A DNA stretch of 64,000 bases from Paragorgia papillata (taxonomy: Eukaryota; Cnidaria; Anthozoa; Scleralcyonacea; Coralliidae). The notes beneath the pieces were generated by a model. The model ran no database searches and was not told the DNA's origin. It saw nothing but the letters and a program-made list of their open reading frames with translations. The position numbers were made by a program, and so were the translations under genes. The DNA is taken from positions 5,075,501 through 5,139,500 of the forward strand of contig JAWNZC010000337.1 in the NCBI GenBank assembly GCA_035771165.1, in the 5' to 3' direction. Positions 1-10,556 of this stretch are shown here, piece after piece. Numbering within the stretch: the first letter of the stretch is position 1; each line of letters begins with the position of its first letter.

Positions 1-248
1 CGACCATGCACCTCCGTAAATAGTATATATAGTACACACGCACACGCACACGCACGCACACACACGCCCAAATCCTCCAATAAACCGCCACTTAAATTTT
101 TTAAACTCTGCTTATTTTTGTTCTTTACACGCTGTGAAGTTATCTGTGATCTGCAGGTAGCTATTGCAGTACACACACGGTAAAAATGTAATCTACACAT
201 CAATTAACATTGAACACAAATGTAATAATACATTGCCAAAATCATGTC

Positions 249-454
249 TTACTTATTAGAGTTCCAGATGTGACCTTGTTTTCGAATTGTATGGGAGGTA
301 CAAATTTGGTGACATGAAGGACCAAGTTTACATTCTCTTCGCACAGCGAAGTACAAACCAGCAGGCTTCCCGTAAGCTGCACATGCGCTCGTGGCCATCT
401 CATCCAAATAATTTTCAAAATAGGAATGAAAACTGCGCTTGGATCTCATTTTAC
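249..454 (-). CDS. Exon 2 (last coding) of a small secreted four-cysteine protein
   Basis: This is the second coding exon of a - strand gene whose first exon lies at 1411..1342. The acceptor is a TTTTACAG just upstream of 454, and the codon split across the junction (1+2) is completed in frame. The exon gives 68 residues and ends at a TAA at 251..249. It starts with a basic stretch (KMRSKR), a possible dibasic processing site. It holds all four cysteines of the predicted mature protein, in the order ACAAY, REC, PSC, QIC, which could form two disulfides. The whole protein would be 91 residues. I do not recognise the family and assign no activity. No canonical AATAAA is seen just downstream, so a further 3' exon cannot be excluded. 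Confidence 0.6.
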
Positions 455-1071
455 CTGTAAAACATGGCATAATAACAGTAAGATCTTGTAAAGATTCAAA
501 CAATTATAATGACACATGACGTACAATTTGGACCAAATACCTTTCGACAAAACAGAGCATCAGCATCATGCATGGGTTATATAAACCACGGCGAAAAAAA
601 AAAAGTACTCGAAATACGCATGTAGTCAATAATTTCAATTTTGTCGTGATTACTAGCTGTTTTGTCGAAAGATAAAGTGACAAATAATAAACTGATCCCA
701 GTGCAAACACACATTTATTTATATATTAAGTACTGGTATATTTACGCACGGCTAAAGTGCCTATGAAACGAAAATTAAGTTTGTCTTATTAGAAAGCACA
801 CTTAAAATGACAGAGTAACATCTTTTGCAGTTTTTCTTTTCCTTTATTCCGTCGTTGTTGATTCAGGTTGCTGGATATGCAATTTAAATATTTCGACGTC
901 ACATGTGAACAGAAGATTTATCAGAGAAGGTTATGTATTATCAACCATAATACTTAAAAACCTACATGTTTAATAATTGTAGGAGAAACATCCATGCACG
1001 CGTTTCCTTTAAATTAATTTGGTTTGATAATAGCAATGATGACACTGCTAATGTTTGACACTCGTACCTGT

Positions 1072-1250
1072 TAAAACCGCGGTTGCATGTACATAGTATG
1101 TGGTGACCCCATATAGTTTTCTTTTCATCTTATTTTTTTTTATTTTACTAAGGGATATTCACAAAAGTTATAATAACCTCAGTTTCTCAGTTTGTGATAA
1201 AGAACTTGACTGGTTAACACCTTATAAACTAGAGTAGCAATATACACCAT
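1072..1250 (-). repeat. Partial copy of the 4981-5600 foldback element
   Basis: The stretch containing GTGGTGACCCCATATAG, CTTTTCATCTTATTTTT and ATATTCACAAAAGTTATAA closely matches the right arm of the inverted repeat at 5480..5600. It ends in a sequence like that element's terminus (a form of ATACACCAT). It lies in the intron of the small secreted-protein gene. A partial or solo arm; no target duplication was found. Confidence 0.6.
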
Positions 1251-1341
1251 GCATGTACGTTTTATCCATTACCTGGTTGCTCACAAAAGCTGTTAACTAA
1301 TATATCAAGATTATTTGTTTACTGAAAATATATCCACTAAC

Positions 1342-1411
1342 CTTGAGATGGCGCGGCATCGACAAGGAACAGTGCAGTAGTAGTGAAAACAATAACAAGA
1401 CAAATCTTCAT
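1342..1411 (-). CDS. Exon 1 (signal peptide) of the small secreted protein
   Basis: The ATG at 1411..1409 opens a 23-codon stretch reading MKICLVIVFTTTALFLVDAA followed by PSQ. This is a textbook signal peptide: one Lys, a hydrophobic core, and small residues before the likely cut. It ends at a strong donor (CAAG|GTTAGT) in phase 1, matching the phase of the acceptor at 454. The exon also holds about 29 nt of 5' UTR and is itself preceded by an acceptor-like ATTTTTACAG at about 1441. At least one upstream non-coding exon is therefore likely, beyond the AAAT microsatellite. The 887-bp intron to exon 2 has no other recognisable coding. Signal peptide, donor, acceptor and phase all agree, so the gene is probably real although unnamed. 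Confidence 0.6.
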
Positions 1412-1440
1412 GGTATCAACAAATTGCCTGTCTTGACGAG

Positions 1441-1447
<7 letters not shown>

Positions 1448-1473
<26 letters not shown>

Positions 1474-1512
1474 CAAATAAATAAATAAGTAAGTAAATAA
1501 ATAAATAAATAA
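1448..1512 (+). repeat. (AAAT)n microsatellite
   Basis: About 15 units of AAAT/AAAC/AAGT lie just upstream (on the - strand) of the signal-peptide exon. Read on the - strand, the run supplies the pyrimidine-rich TTTATTTATTTTTACAG tract of the putative acceptor at 1441. Confidence 0.85.
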
Positions 1513-2880
1513 TAAACCATGATATAACTTTTTCGATTATTGCAGTAACAATGTGGTGTAAATATAAGTGTTAGATTTATTTAAACTAATTCACGACTTA
1601 TTAAACATACCGTAAACTTTTGATAGTAAGCCTACCTAAAAATAAGCGTTCTTATGTATGAACTAAATTAATAAAAAATTATACATTTTTAGATTAATAC
1701 TTCCCATGGCGGTTTATTATATAGAAAATGTTTTCTTTCGTTGTTATTCAGCGTGCCCGCTGCATGCGGGCCCTCTCCCCTGGGACTCCACATGGTATAT
1801 ATACATGTACCACTCCCTTTTATTAACTATCACTTGACGCCTTCCAGTCAGTCAGTCACATACGTTTACCAGGCGTGCTTTCATATCCATATGGCAGTGG
1901 AAACTGTTGACACGCCAGTGTACCTTTATCATCGAATTGAAGACTAGCTAGTCTTCTTATACATTCATTATGCCATCGAATCTATCGTCTATGTACAACT
2001 TGTAACTAATTGTTAGTCACAGCTAGCTTTCCAAATAATGTATTATATAGTCTTACGCAATATAAAACTTGTTTTTCGTTGTTGGTACGAACAATAATGA
2101 ACATTCCCATGTGTAGTTCTTCATGTAAACCTTGTGTCCAGCTATGACGACTTATAGGTCCTAGCATGACAATTGACATTGTAACTATACGACGTGAATA
2201 AACGTTAACACTTTGACCGGCTGACATGCATTTGCTGGGCGGTCACCTCCAACCTGTCTCATTGTAGTCACTAAGACATGAAATATTTTATATTCGGCTG
2301 AGCGAAGCGAAAGAGAATAGAAAGGTCATTCCATGCACTATGACGCACTTTGCGTTATTTTATAGAAATTCAAACCAGGTTTTTGTCTGGAAAATTAAAT
2401 CTTGAATTAAATCTGATTAGATAGCGTTTGCATTACTCTATAGCTGATTGAGCCAGTTTAATCCCTGGAGATCAGACTCAGTCGTTATAGGCTAGCTGTA
2501 TGACTAGCAAACTGAAAACCTTCCTCAGTAAACTTAGATCATTACTTGAACTGATTTTCGAACAGAAGGACGCGCGGAATGGAAAAAAAAGGAGGTGGTT
2601 ATCTAATTCGTTACAGAACTTAGCAAAACATTACAACTTGATCAGTTCTTCCTTAATTAACCATTTACAGAAAGTGGCAATTAGAAATCATCTATATACA
2701 AATGTTTCTTACCTTTTAGTTGTTTCGTGGATGAATCTGCAAGAAACTGTTGTAGTGTTCAGACGTGTTGATCAGTGCCAATCTCGATCAGTGCATGGAT
2801 GACAATATTTCTTTTTAACATGTAAATATATACGTTCGGGCACTTCTCTCCTTAAACATTCAAAACAACCGTTCCTTCCT
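1513..2880. other. No recognisable gene
   Basis: AT-rich sequence without spliced-exon signals that I trust. A 100-codon open frame at 2500..2802 (+) is basic and lysine/leucine-rich. It has no recognised motif and no convincing splice context, so I do not call it. Confidence 0.5.
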
Positions 2881-2928
2881 GTTTTGATAACGCTATCTTA
2901 CACTAAAGCTTATAGCTCTTCAAACACT

Positions 2929-2993
2929 GTTCCCCTGGACAATATTACTAATGAGGACCTCAATTAGTGATATTGTACAGGGGAACAGTGTAC
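2929..2993 (+). mobile_element. Tiny hairpin MITE
   Basis: Two arms starting CACTGTTCCCCTG, reading on into ACAATATTACTAAT, face each other around a short AGGACC-containing loop. Arms are about 28 bp with few mismatches. No target-site duplication is visible, so the superfamily is open. Confidence 0.6.
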
Positions 2994-3124
2994 GGAAATA
3001 ATCGATTAACGCGTACCAAAATTATCTGACACGGTCGTTAATAATTATGTCGGCTGCGTGCTTCGAATCATGTTTTTAATTTATATAATTATAATACCAT
3101 GTTTGACTATGGGTTTCTTTAGTT

Positions 3125-3390
3125 CTCACCGGGTAATTTAATCTCTAATTTCCCCCAAACGGGGAAAAATTTCTTATTCTCCCTGTAACAGGGCAAATTT
3201 CGAATTTCCCCCTCATTCGCATGCATGACCAAACATCCTAACATCCAACTCGCCTTTCGGGGACATTTATATTAATCACTAATTTCCCTCAGGTCATGGT
3301 ATTATATATGTATATATATATTTATAAGTAATAACATGACTTGAGGGAAATTAGCGATTAAATTTCCCCGCCGCCGAGGGAAGATTTGTG
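3125..3390 (+). repeat. Degenerate copy of the ATACCATGAT-ended element family
   Basis: It contains GAGGGAAATTAGCGATTAA next to a TCATGGTATTA-like end, and AATCACTAATTTCCCTCAGG in the opposite sense. The same words form the ends of the TA-flanked element at 19578..20518. Internal (TA)n expansion has distorted this copy. Confidence 0.55.
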
Positions 3391-3394
3391 AAAT

Positions 3395-3600
3395 CTGAAT
3401 GAATTTCACAATTACTTATACACATGCGATCGTCGGTGACAACCGCATGTGGGACAGCATCGGTGAAGTACATTCAGATAGCGTGAAGTGCGCATGGGTC
3501 CAGAGTGCTCAAACTTCCACAAGGGTAGTGAACGTTGCATTATCGCTAATAGGTACCCACGGCAACTTCACAGAATGCTCAACAACACCGAAGTGAAGGA
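3395..3600 (+). repeat. Dispersed repeat family A, copy 1
   Basis: The block running from GAATTTCACAATTACTTATA through CGATCGTCGGTGACAACCGC to AGATAGCGTGAAGTGCGCAT recurs almost unchanged at 39680..39785 (+) and, inverted and partial, at 10558..10645. Other copies abut (TA)n runs; this one abuts an array of GTGTTGT/AACACG words. The open frame across it is a by-product of the repeat. Confidence 0.8.
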
Positions 3601-3905
3601 GCGTACATACACTAGAAAACTAGGCGTGTTGTAAGCGTGTTTTAAAAACATTGATGTGTGTTCTAAAGACACGTAGGCGTGTTCTAAATAAACGTAAGCG
3701 TGTTGTTGGGGTGTTGAGATATGTTAGATGTGTTGTGCCGTGTTGTAACAACACGTCGCCAAAACACACTGACGTGTTGTTATAAACGAATATGCGTTAC
3801 AACACGCCTGCAACACGGCTTGCTACACACAAAACGTGTTGCAAACCAGTCAAAAACACACTGACGTGTAAAATGTGAGACATTTTGTAACACACTATGC
3901 GTGTG
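3600..3905 (+). repeat. Degenerate array of AACACG/CGTGTT words, locus 1
   Basis: A 300-bp stretch packed with GTGTTGTAAG, AACACGCCTG and ACGTGTT words at irregular 15-30 bp spacing on both strands. The same word family fills 9530..9885, where it also lies beside family A/(TA)n sequence. This suggests one transposon carries the array as its interior. Confidence 0.65.
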
Positions 3906-4191
3906 AAAAGGGAGACATTTTTAACACTATCGGGGAAAGGGGTAGGGACAGTAAGTAGCTCGACCAATCAAATGCGAGAACAGATTGGTGCAAAAGGAAG
4001 TTTAATTTCAGCATTCGAAGAAGAAGACCGAGGAAACCACGAGAGCTACTAGTATTCCTTTCAATTTTAATGTCAGGAAAGCTATACGCCGAGGAAGAAA
4101 CAACAGCGCTGGAACAGTGCAAGCAGTTTTACGTATACGAGAGATTTTTTTATGTTTATCTGTGAAGATAAAACTGGTTTTCTGTAGAGAA

Positions 4192-4262
4192 ATGTCTCGA
4201 AGTAGAGTCCTGACAAAGCCGCCATGTTTTGAAAGTGAAGACGAAAAAGCAAGACATCACAA
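4192..4262 (+). other. Possible first exon, weak
   Basis: An ATG at 4192 opens 23 codons (basic, Ser/Arg and Glu/Asp rich) and reaches a plausible donor CACAA|GTAATA. No partner exon could be placed with matching phase and a long open frame. The nearest acceptor (about 4722) leads quickly to a stop. It could be the start of the gene whose tail is at 7876..8605, but nothing in the sequence links them. Confidence 0.15.
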
Positions 4263-4980
4263 GTAATACCAGACGTCGTCGACTCTGGCCTAAAACTATA
4301 GTTTAAGGTACTGTACTAGAGTTAATCCTAAATAACTTCCTTGCTTCTGTACTTTTATTTAGTGCAAAAATTGCTAAAATGTGAACCATTTTATAGCCAT
4401 TTTACTCTCAAGTTAATATATTTACTCGTATTTACTGCTTTTGTGTGGTTGAAACTTGACAGCAAACTTTTTTGTCGTTCGTTTGATAGTAAGATGGCTC
4501 ATGCTGCTAAACCAATAAACTACAATGTATTATTTTTCGGAAACAAACTTTTTATTATTTAAATATTGTAATGACTGGATTTAATTTTCAAAACATGAAG
4601 ATTTAATACTAAGTACTAAATATAGCCAATCAATATTTGTAACCAAACAATTGTAATTTTTTATAGTATCCTAGTTTATTAATATTTCAAATTTTAATTT
4701 TATAATTAATTGTTCTTGACAGTTCAAATCAGAAGTGGCATGTTTATTTGATGACTGAAGTGGTCTGAGTACATCTCCCTCACATTATGGTTTTTATTCA
4801 TGCACTATTACTGAATTACAAGTGAGTACATATTAATTTGGTGTTGCATGAAAATTGTTTGTAAATAATTAGTCTTTGCAATTATTTTTTAATTTATTGC
4901 ATGTATGTTAAGGACTTGTGTACATTAGGGGCCATTAAGGCTCAAAACAATGTTTAACACTATTTACTAATGCCAGTCAA

Positions 4981-5600
4981 ATGGTGTATATTCTACTGAC
5001 TCTGGTTTAAGGTGTAAACAATTTAAGAGTTGACTTTATCACAACTTTTGTGGATAGATCATCTTAATTTTCATTGATAATTAGATGAAAAGGAAACTAC
5101 ATGCAGGGGTCACCACATTGAGTGGGTATCTCCCCCAAACTATATTTTTTGGAAAATTAGGGTGGGTTATAATCTCCCTGATACTAAAAAAGTATAAATA
5201 TAAAAATATAGGGTGACCATGACTTAAATTAAATAATTATAACTATAAAAATATGGGGTCACTACTTCATGTGGGATCTCCCTGAAAATATGATATATTT
5301 TTGGAAAGATCGCACATTAAGTAGTGACCCCATATTTTTATATAGTTATAATTTTTTAAGTCTTGGTGACCCCATATTTTTAGATTTTATATTTACACTT
5401 TTTTAGTATCGGGGAGATACCCACCCTAATTTTGCAAAAAATTATAGTTTCAGGGAGATACCCACTCAATGTGGTGACCCCATATAGTTTCCTTTTCATC
5501 TTATTTTTTATTTTATTTCTAGATATATCCACAAAAGTTGTGATAAGTAACCTTAATTTATGACAGAGAACTTGGCTGTTTTACATCTTAAACCAGAGGA
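4981..5600 (+). mobile_element. Long inverted-repeat (foldback) element
   Basis: Left arm 4981..~5250 and right arm ~5290..5600 are near-complementary over about 270-300 bp. Shared words include GGTGACCCCATA, GGGAGATACCCAC, AAACTATA and CACAAAAGTTGTGATA. The outer end reads ATGGTGTATATTCTACT on the left; on the right it is cut by a (TA)n run from 5608. A solo arm lies at 1072..1250. No coding capacity, so probably a non-autonomous DNA transposon. Confidence 0.8.
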
Positions 5601-5604
5601 TATA

Positions 5605-5617
5605 ATTATATATATAT

Positions 5618-5648
<31 letters not shown>

Positions 5649-5650
5649 TA
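5605..5650 (+). repeat. (TA)n microsatellite
   Basis: A near-perfect TA run at the right edge of the foldback element. Confidence 0.9.
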
Positions 5651-5689
5651 ACTGCTAGATACTCGTTGACATTGGAGGTAGGTGCCGTA

Positions 5690-5835
5690 GGTAGCAGACG
5701 CTGGTAAGCAAGCTAGCCATAGCAATCGAGCTAAGCAGTGAGCAAACAATTGAGCAATCCTGGGCAAAGGCTAGTAAGCAAGCTAGCCATAGCAATGGAG
5801 CTAAGCAATGAGCAAGCAATTGAGCAATCCAGCCA
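5690..5835 (+). repeat. Two-unit tandem repeat of about 68 bp
   Basis: Units share GTAAGCAAGCTAGCCATAGC, then AGCTAAGCA and GAGCAA..AATTGAGCAATCC. The repeated frame explains the 131-codon open frame on the - strand here, which I do not regard as a gene. Confidence 0.7.
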
Positions 5836-6329
5836 ATCCTGGGTTCTGGATAAGATTGGAAGCAGTAAGAGGTCACCATGACAACTCTGCCAAGGCAGAC
5901 CTCCCGGCACCTGTCACACTGAAACTCAGTGGAATAATAAGTATATAGCACATGTCTATATAACTGGTTACTCACCTGTAAAAGGGGGAGGGTTGGGACA
6001 GGTGAAACAAGCAAGCAATCCACAGCTGTATAGCAATAACTTTTAAGCAATGCTAGTAACTAGCAAGCAAGAGCGACCAACGAGCAGCAATGTGCCAATG
6101 CTGTAGCGACGTACCTGCAAGCGTAGGTGACACTCGTGCGAGCCCTTCGACATCTTAAGAACTTGGGACTCCCCAAGAACTATGAAGGAGAAGACCACTG
6201 GCTAACTACATCTGCAGTTAACTTTGCCTAAATATTTTTAACCACATTATAATATATATATTATATATATATCTCAGCTTAGAAAATTCCAGATGAATTA
6301 AAAAAGGATAGCTTTCAGTAAAAAAGTAC

Positions 6330-6730
6330 TCCTAGTGGATGAACCAATACTGGGCAAGTATTGTAGAAGAAACTCTACTAGCTTAAACTTTACTAATTTA
6401 ACCGCGGTGGGGAAATTAAACTGTCACATTTGCACTCTAGTTTACTTGCAGTAGTCCAACACTCTACCATCTGAGCTACAATGCCAAGTTGGAACTAGGT
6501 CGCACGTGGGACGATGGTATATATTATACTGTATTTGATATTTTGAAACTGAACAAGTTTCTTCACTATCAGCATTCATCTTCTGATATGTTTAGCTCAG
6601 ACAGTAGAGTGTCAGACTAGCAAACTGAAGGGTGAATGTCGGCAGGTCACTGGTTCGAATCCCAGCCATGGTTAACCAGTGTTCTCTCTACCTGCCCAGT
6701 ATGGTTCGTCCACATGGAGTAGCACCTAAT
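6330..6730. mobile_element. Head-to-head pair of tRNA-related SINEs
   Basis: The right copy (+) has an A-box-like TTAGCTCAGACAGTAGAG at about 6592 and a B-box GGTTCGAATCC at 6652..6662, 60 bp apart, as in tRNA-derived SINEs. The left copy (-) shows the complementary CTCTACCATCTGAGCTAC at about 6460. The outer flanks are complementary (GGATGAACCAATACTGGGCA against TGCCCAGTATGGTTCGTCCA). There is no proper cloverleaf acceptor stem, so this is SINE-like and not a functional tRNA gene. Confidence 0.65.
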
Positions 6731-7254
6731 ACGCCCTTTATATATTTTATATTTTTTACCAAAAACTATACTTTTAAGTCATCCAGAATTTCTAGCCTTT
6801 AAAGTAATTGCTATTTTAAAGTTTCTAGCTTCCGATAGGCAGCACAACAGGAAGCTCTAGTTTATGTACAACTCAGTAGTATATCAAATTGTGAATGATA
6901 CTGTAATGTATTAATTACAGTATATCTCGTTTTTGAGGACCAAATAACAACGGCTAGCATCACGTTATGAACAGAACAACGCTGCTATTATTTGTAGGTT
7001 TGGTTTCAGATTAACATGCTATCATGAATTACCCATATGCCAACAGCCAATCCAGTCCTTTTCGTAAGGAAAACTGCACGTGTGCGGTAATTCGCACGCG
7101 TAAATAATTTTGCGCGTGTGAATCGCACGCGCGTTAAAACTGATGAGTTATGGCACAGAAATATGAACCTAACTTTTATATTTTCTACACATCTGAAAAA
7201 GAAAGCTGGGTTGTTTGATATTCATTGTAAGACGTTATCTTTCGCTTTAACGTG

Positions 7255-7665
7255 TTAGTTTAGTTGTAAAACGTAAAACCTACTACGCTGTGAAAACTGT
7301 TACAGTAGCCTGCGCTTAAAAATGATATACGTTACATTGCAAGACCTTACACATTGTGAAAACTTATAACGTTACGTTGTGAGATCTTGTGTTACGTTGT
7401 GAGATCTTGCGTTACGTCGTGACACCTTCCATTACGTTTTGAGAAGATTTTACGTTACGTTGTGAGACCTTACGTTACGTTGCGTTGTGAGACCTTACGT
7501 TACGTTGCGTTGTGAGACCTTACGTTACGTTACGTTGTGAGACCTTACGTTACGTTACGTTGTGAGATCTTGCGTTACGCTGTTGAGATCTTGCCTTAGG
7601 TTGCGAGACCTTACGTTACTGTACGTTGTGAGATCTTACGTTACTGTACGTTGTGACGTTATTGA
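7255..7665 (+). repeat. Degenerate minisatellite, unit about 20-25 bp
   Basis: Repeated ACGTTGTGAGACCTTACGTT with variants, densest at 7440..7640. A related GACGTTACGCTACGTTGTAA array occurs at 56465..56740 inside a kinase intron, so the two arrays likely derive from the same element family. Confidence 0.75.
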
Positions 7666-7875
7666 AACTTTCACGCATTTTCACAATTGCAATGTTACTG
7701 AACAATTGAACATGGCCTTTCACGCCTGCGACAAATAGCACGCGTAGTTGAGTTTGTGTCAAACGAAAAGGACTGCCAATCAAAATGTAGATGACTAAAA
7801 AAATAAAAAGTGCATAATAATAATAATAATTTTTAGTAATTCATTGTCTCATTAATAAATTATGATGTTTTTCAG

Positions 7876-7952
7876 ATTATTTACCAAGCAGGTCTGCTGA
7901 TGGAAGTAAAGGAGGACTACATAGATGAACGGTTAAATTTATTATTCAAGAG
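7876..7952 (+). CDS. Internal exon of an unrecognised gene
   Basis: This is flanked by a good acceptor (ATGTTTTTCAG) and donor (AAGAG|GTATGT). Only one of the three frames is open. It gives 25 codons, including GLLMEVKEDYIDERLNLLFK, in charged, soluble-looking sequence. The phase-2 end joins in frame to an acceptor at 8494. Upstream exons are not identified; a phase-0 entry would be needed. I do not recognise the family. Support comes from splice signals, phase match and absence of stops, not from homology. Confidence 0.45.
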
Positions 7953-8493
7953 GTATGTCCAGGCTGCATTAAATAGCTGTATATACATGTAGGTGTATTA
8001 AATATTAATATTGACGTTTACACTGGGTGAGATGTTCAGGAAAATTGTTATGGTGAAATTACCAGTGGCAATCAGACCTTGCCCGGAGTAAAACAAACGT
8101 GCTCTATAAAAAGCGTGCGTCGGAGACTCGACGCGCTCGTTTTCTCGCGCGTACTCAAAACACTTGATTTCACGCACCTATATACTAAAAACAAGAGTAC
8201 ATGGTTGTTTTTATCTTGTATTAACGTAATTTAACATTCCCGTAGTGTAAAAACGGAGCTTTGACGCCAAATCAATGCCTGTAATATTATCTTAGTTGGA
8301 TTATAAGTATATTGGATAGGTATCAATGGACGATTTCAGAGTTGTCTATGTCACCTCTTTCAAATTAAGATGTTTGAAATTTCTCTTATGGAAATCCATT
8401 TTGGGGTATGCAGTAATTTGGTATTTGCCTGTATTTAACATACATGTACAACATTGACACACCTATACTTTCATGATATTTTATAGTATTTAG

Positions 8494-8605
8494 AAGATCA
8501 TGGCAGGCAATGAAGACATCGATCGCTAAAGACCATGGAGAACTGGACTTAGTCAAATTTCTTGAAGGCTGTATTAACTCCAAAAAAAATGACAGCATTT
8601 TTTAA
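8494..8605 (+). CDS. Terminal exon of the same unrecognised gene
   Basis: The acceptor TATAGTATTTAG at 8493 leads into 37 codons ending at TAA 8603..8605. The first two bases of the junction codon come from the donor at 7952. Residues are mixed and protein-like, e.g. WQAMKTSIAKDHGELDLVKF, ending in a Lys/Asn-rich tail. The 541-bp intron is AT-rich. A MITE sits 35 bp past the stop codon. The gene could be the tail of a host gene or of a transposon ORF; the sequence alone does not decide. Confidence 0.45.
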
Positions 8606-8637
8606 GTGAAAGAAGTTTGTATTTTAGATTGCGTTTT

Positions 8638-8890
8638 ACAGTGCAACTACTTCAACCGGGGCCACCCAATGCAAATCCACCAACGACAGGCCGATGTCTC
8701 CAACGATAAAGACCTTGTGTATTCAGCCTCTATTATTACAGCCTCTATTAATTAAATTTAAGCCAATAAAAGTTGGCAACGTTCTTTGAAGTTATAATAA
8801 TTATTTCTATCCTTACGTTAGGATCCTAAAGATCAAAAGTCGTTGTTTGATTTGCATTGGGTGGCCCCGGTTGAAGTAGTTACACTGCAA
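8638..8890 (+). mobile_element. MITE with 39-bp inverted ends
   Basis: The ends CAGTGCAACTACTTCAACCG and its complement continue into GGGGCCACCCAATGCAAATC on both sides, with one mismatch over about 39 bp. The middle is unpaired and non-coding. A CAGTG start is hAT-like, but no 8-bp duplication is visible, so the class is tentative. It lies immediately after the stop codon of the 7876..8605 gene. Confidence 0.7.
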
Positions 8891-9529
8891 GTTATTTAAT
8901 GTCACAGAATAAGAAATGAAAAGAAGGGCCACAGGTGTCCTCACTTTTCCCAGTACAAGTAGCCAGTTCAAGAAATAATTTAATACACTACGAAATGCGG
9001 AGTTAGATCACCAAATCGGCTATATCTCGAAAACTAACCGATCAACGGTCACTAGTTGCAAACAAAAGGTGGTTGACATTAATAATATTGGTTAGAAGGT
9101 GTATATAGAAGCAAGTGTTTAGCAAGGAATCTTGCAATTTTTGCCGACAAGTCGTTCACAACTTCAAGAAAGTGACAGACTGACACGCTGAGTTCTATAT
9201 TATATAAATCTAAAACTTTTAACTTTAATACTTTCTAATCATCAATAATATTATAAGTTACCTTTTCTTTACAACCACTGGCTGTAGAATGAAAATCGGT
9301 AGATTAGTTTTCGACATATACATTTATATGATCCAACTTTATGCATAATATTATGATCCAACTCCGCATTTTCGTGAAATGTAATTTTTTGTTAATCTGC
9401 CATCATGTTTATTGTGATGCTTGGGTTTACCCGTGTGTTATGTTATCCTGCATTGCTACGTCTCAAATAAAAACATATATATTGTTGAATTTTTGTATCA
9501 CGTATGAATATTTTATATTGCTTCACGAG

Positions 9530-9885
9530 TTAAGCACGTTTTTGGCGTGTTGTTATGAAAACATGTTTGTCGTGTTCTTGAAACACGCTTTTAGCGTGTT
9601 TTGATTTGTCCCGTCCATCAACACGCGTTTTGCCGTGTTCTGAGAATGGCGTGTTTTTAAAACACGTCTCTGTGTTCCTGAAACACGTCTAAGTCACAAC
9701 ACGCCAATAATAACAACACGCTTTCGACGTGTCGTGTGTTCTCGCAAGCGTGTTTTTTAAACACGCCTGATGTGTTTCTGTAACACGTCTAATTTACAAC
9801 ACGCCAATGAAAACAACACGTTTTTGACGTGTCGAATAGCGGGACAAAAATCCGTGTTGTCACAACACGCCTGGTTTTCTAGTGT
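9530..9885 (+). repeat. Degenerate array of AACACG/CGTGTT words, locus 2
   Basis: A dense set of AAACACGTCTAA, CACAACACGCCAAT and ACAACACG words, like the array at 3600..3905. It is followed by the TTCAATCTACAGACACGG end of repeat family A and a (TA)n run. Confidence 0.65.
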
Positions 9886-9903
9886 AGTTCAATCTACAGA
9901 CAC

Positions 9904-9905
<2 letters not shown>

Positions 9906-9947
<42 letters not shown>
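9906..9947 (+). repeat. (TA)n microsatellite
   Basis: A pure TA run directly attached to the family A end; the same attachment occurs at about 10706 and 39595. Confidence 0.9.
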
Positions 9948-9951
<4 letters not shown>

Positions 9952-10225
9952 AAATTCATTAATAATTCATGAGGAAAACACAAAGAAAAATCATGAGCGT
10001 ATCGGATCTATATATGTGATATAGACTCGCTCTAAGTTCCTCGCTGGTTTTTAACGGCTGAGATAAGCTTAATTTTCAAAATTACTACGCCAATGAACGT
10101 ATGAAGTGATTCTTTTTAGAAGTCATTTAAAAACCTTGCAGTACGGGCTTTATCGGCTCTAAAACACTCGGCTATCGCCTCGTGTTTTATATCCGATAAA
10201 GCCCTCCTGCGCGGTTTATAAATAG
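9952..10225 (+). repeat. Dispersed repeat family B, copy 1
   Basis: It starts TTCATTAATAATTCATGAGG and ends in a hairpin of CTCGTGTTTTATATCCGATA type. The same sequence occurs at 63722..64000. Partial copies are at 18160..18240, about 37970..38460, 38590..38650 (inverted) and 58290..58345. Shared words include AAAATTACTACGCCAA. Non-coding. Confidence 0.8.
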
Positions 10226-10435
10226 TACATATATATATATATATATATTATATTATATTCTATTGCGTGCCACGCAATATAAACAGAAACTAAAGTCAAA
10301 CTTTTTCAGTTGCCTGATGATCGCTTAACGCGTGAAACTCGGAGTAGCAACGTTCATTTTATTAAATAAAATATATATATATAAAAGTAGCGTGCTGCGT
10401 ATAGGCAGTGTAGAAACAACAATCGAAATATAGTA

Positions 10436-10556
10436 AGGTTAGATATACTGCCGAAACAGAGAACGTAGGAGTCTAACGTTTCGAGCAAAGGCCCTTCGTC
10501 AGAGAGAAAAGTTTATCTCTGACTAAGGGCGGCTTTGCTCGAAACGTTAGACTCCT
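10436..10556 (+). repeat. Hairpin of GTAGGAGTCTAACGTTTCGA arms
   Basis: Two arms of about 45 nt, each reading GTAGGAGTCTAACGTTTCGA and then GCAAAG..CCCT, flank the loop GAAAAGTTTA. The right arm runs straight into an inverted copy of family A. Arms differ by a few bases, so it is an old or relaxed foldback. Confidence 0.75.

Noticed and set aside
2500..2802. 100-codon Lys/Leu-rich + frame
   Set aside because: No known motif; AT-rich sequence can yield such frames by chance.
5655..6050. 131-codon - strand open frame
   Set aside because: Its C-terminal half is a tandem repeat of about 68 bp; no motif or splice support.
10436..10556. Hammerhead-ribozyme-like core (CTGACGA..GAAAC) in the hairpin arm
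   Set aside because: One arm reads CTGACGAAGGGC..GCTCGAAACG, but there is an extra base at stem II. No cleavage site or stem I/III could be placed, and the other arm has CTGACTA.
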